From assembly GCA_019911785.1 (NCBI GenBank), contig JAIOJM010000339.1, positions 1-6,468 of the forward strand: a stretch of 6,468 bases of DNA, read 5' to 3'. This document shows, one piece after another, positions 6,085 through 6,468 of this stretch. Each line of letters begins with the position of its first letter. Within the stretch, counting starts at the first letter, position 1. This DNA is from Sulfuricella sp. (lineage in GTDB: Bacteria > Pseudomonadota > Gammaproteobacteria > Burkholderiales > Sulfuricellaceae). Under the pieces are notes generated by a model. The model was not told the DNA's origin. It worked only from the letters and a program-made list of their open reading frames with translations, and did no database searches. The position numbers were made by a program, and so were the translations under genes.

Positions 6085-6113
6085 TTGACGTATGAAATGA
6101 GTGTTCTTATACT
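6085..6113 (+). promoter_or_regulatory. Sigma-70 promoter of the sigma-54 activator gene
   Basis: TTGACG (6085-6090), a 17-bp spacer and TATACT (6108-6113) give a near-consensus promoter with five of six bases right in each hexamer. Transcription is expected about 7 nt after the -10 box, at 6120-6121, which coincides with the ATG at 6121. The mRNA would therefore be leaderless or nearly so. Confidence 0.7.
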
Positions 6114-6120
6114 GTGATTT

Positions 6121-6468
6121 ATGGATAATTTCTCGCTCATCGGGCACTCCCCCGTCTTCCGCCAACTGCTGAATACGGCACAGCTGGTTGCCGCAACGCA
6201 CGCGACCGTGCTGATCTGCGGCGAATCGGGCAGCGGCAAGGAGAACCTGGCGCGCTTCCTGCATAGCCACAGTCCCCTGGCGAGCCGGCCCTTCATTGCG
6301 GTCAACTGCGCCAACCTGCCGGAAAATCTGGTGGAGTCCGAACTGTTCGGCCACCGCCGCGGTGCTTTCAGCAACGCCATCGTCGACCGCGACGGCCTGG
6401 TGCGGGCAGCCCACAACGGGACATTATTCCTTGACGAGATCGGCGAACTGCCGCTGACGGCTCAGGCC
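6121..6468 (+). CDS. Sigma-54-dependent activator (AAA+), no sensor domain, 3' end outside window
   Basis: Bacterial enhancer-binding protein that would use ATP hydrolysis to open sigma-54 promoters. The 116 residues visible start directly with the AAA+ domain (LIGHSPVFRQLL from residue 6), so there is no N-terminal receiver, PAS or GAF domain, as in PspF. Walker A is GESGSGKE (34-41), followed by FIAVNCANLPENLVESELFG (58-77) and Walker B GTLFLDEIGELP (100-111, D105-E106). The loop that contacts sigma-54, normally GAFTGA, reads GAFSNA (81-86). The rest of the AAA+ domain and the C-terminal DNA-binding domain lie beyond the window. The ATG is the first start after an in-frame TGA two codons upstream; there is no ribosome site, and the promoter position suggests leaderless translation. 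It is divergent from the TonB-receptor operon, whose sigma-54 promoter is its most likely target. Confidence 0.9.
   Translation, partial: MDNFSLIGHSPVFRQLLNTAQLVAATHATVLICGESGSGKENLARFLHSHSPLASRPFIAVNCANLPENLVESELFGHRRGAFSNAIVDRDGLVRAAHNGTLFLDEIGELPLTAQA

Larger units (their letters stand above)
5885..6120. other. Divergent regulatory region between receptor operon and sigma-54 activator
   Basis: Non-coding stretch of 236 bp, more A+T-rich than the genes on either side. Toward the receptor it holds an AT-rich imperfect palindrome (5909-5927) and a sigma-54 promoter (5975-5990). In the middle is an inverted repeat that encloses the TTGCGCCATTT motif (6033-6068). Next to the activator gene is a sigma-70 promoter (6085-6113). 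The order activator promoter, inverted repeat, sigma-54 promoter is typical of an enhancer-binding protein gene divergent from its target. Confidence 0.75.

Noticed and set aside
5916..6416. 166-codon minus-strand reading frame opposite the sigma-54 activator
   Set aside because: It crosses the regulatory region and is antisense to an AAA+ domain with Walker A and B motifs; no family resemblance.

Overview
The window looks like a piece of a proteobacterial chromosome, most likely betaproteobacterial (inference from the RegB/RegA-type two-component pair, G+C-rich coding sequence and gene style; I cannot name a genus). It carries four complete genes and two genes cut by the window edges. Five lie on the minus strand and the sixth is divergent from them at the right edge. 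I saw no RNA gene, IS element or CRISPR array.

Right to left on the minus strand, 5884-1889 is a three-gene cluster with tight spacing: a TonB-dependent outer-membrane receptor, a secreted protein with five Asp-box (BNR) repeats and unusual Cys/His clusters, and a small secreted thioredoxin-fold protein with a CTHC active site. The gaps are 49 bp and then a 1-bp stop/start overlap (TAATG), so the three are probably one operon serving an uptake or periplasmic redox/metal function. The substrate cannot be read from the sequence. After about 210 bp of non-coding DNA comes a second minus-strand operon, 1678-1: a RegB/PrrB/RoxS-type redox sensor kinase (quinone-site motif GGAENPF, redox Cys in an ERCKGIL context) overlapping by 4 bp (ATGA) its RegA/PrrA/RoxR-type response regulator, which runs off the left edge. 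At 6121-6468, on the plus strand, is the start of a sigma-54 activator (AAA+ enhancer-binding protein) that has no N-terminal sensor domain.

The most interesting signal is the regulatory wiring. Both minus-strand operons are preceded by convincing sigma-54 (-24/-12) promoters that share the core CCATGGCAYG-N4-TTGCW. Upstream of each, in the same orientation, is a shared 11-mer TTGCGCCATTT lying in a dyad-symmetric sequence, at about -79 and -94 from the predicted transcription starts. The sigma-54 activator gene sits next to one of these sites. The simplest model is a small self-contained regulon: the divergent activator binds the TTGCGCC sites and drives both the TonB-receptor operon and the redox-sensing regBA pair. 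A sigma-54 link to regBA would be unusual. The activator itself has a near-consensus sigma-70 promoter placed so that its mRNA would be leaderless.

Other oddities are a Lys directly after the phospho-His of the kinase (HKLGTP instead of the usual HELGTP) and a variant sigma-54 contact loop in the activator (GAFSNA instead of GAFTGA).
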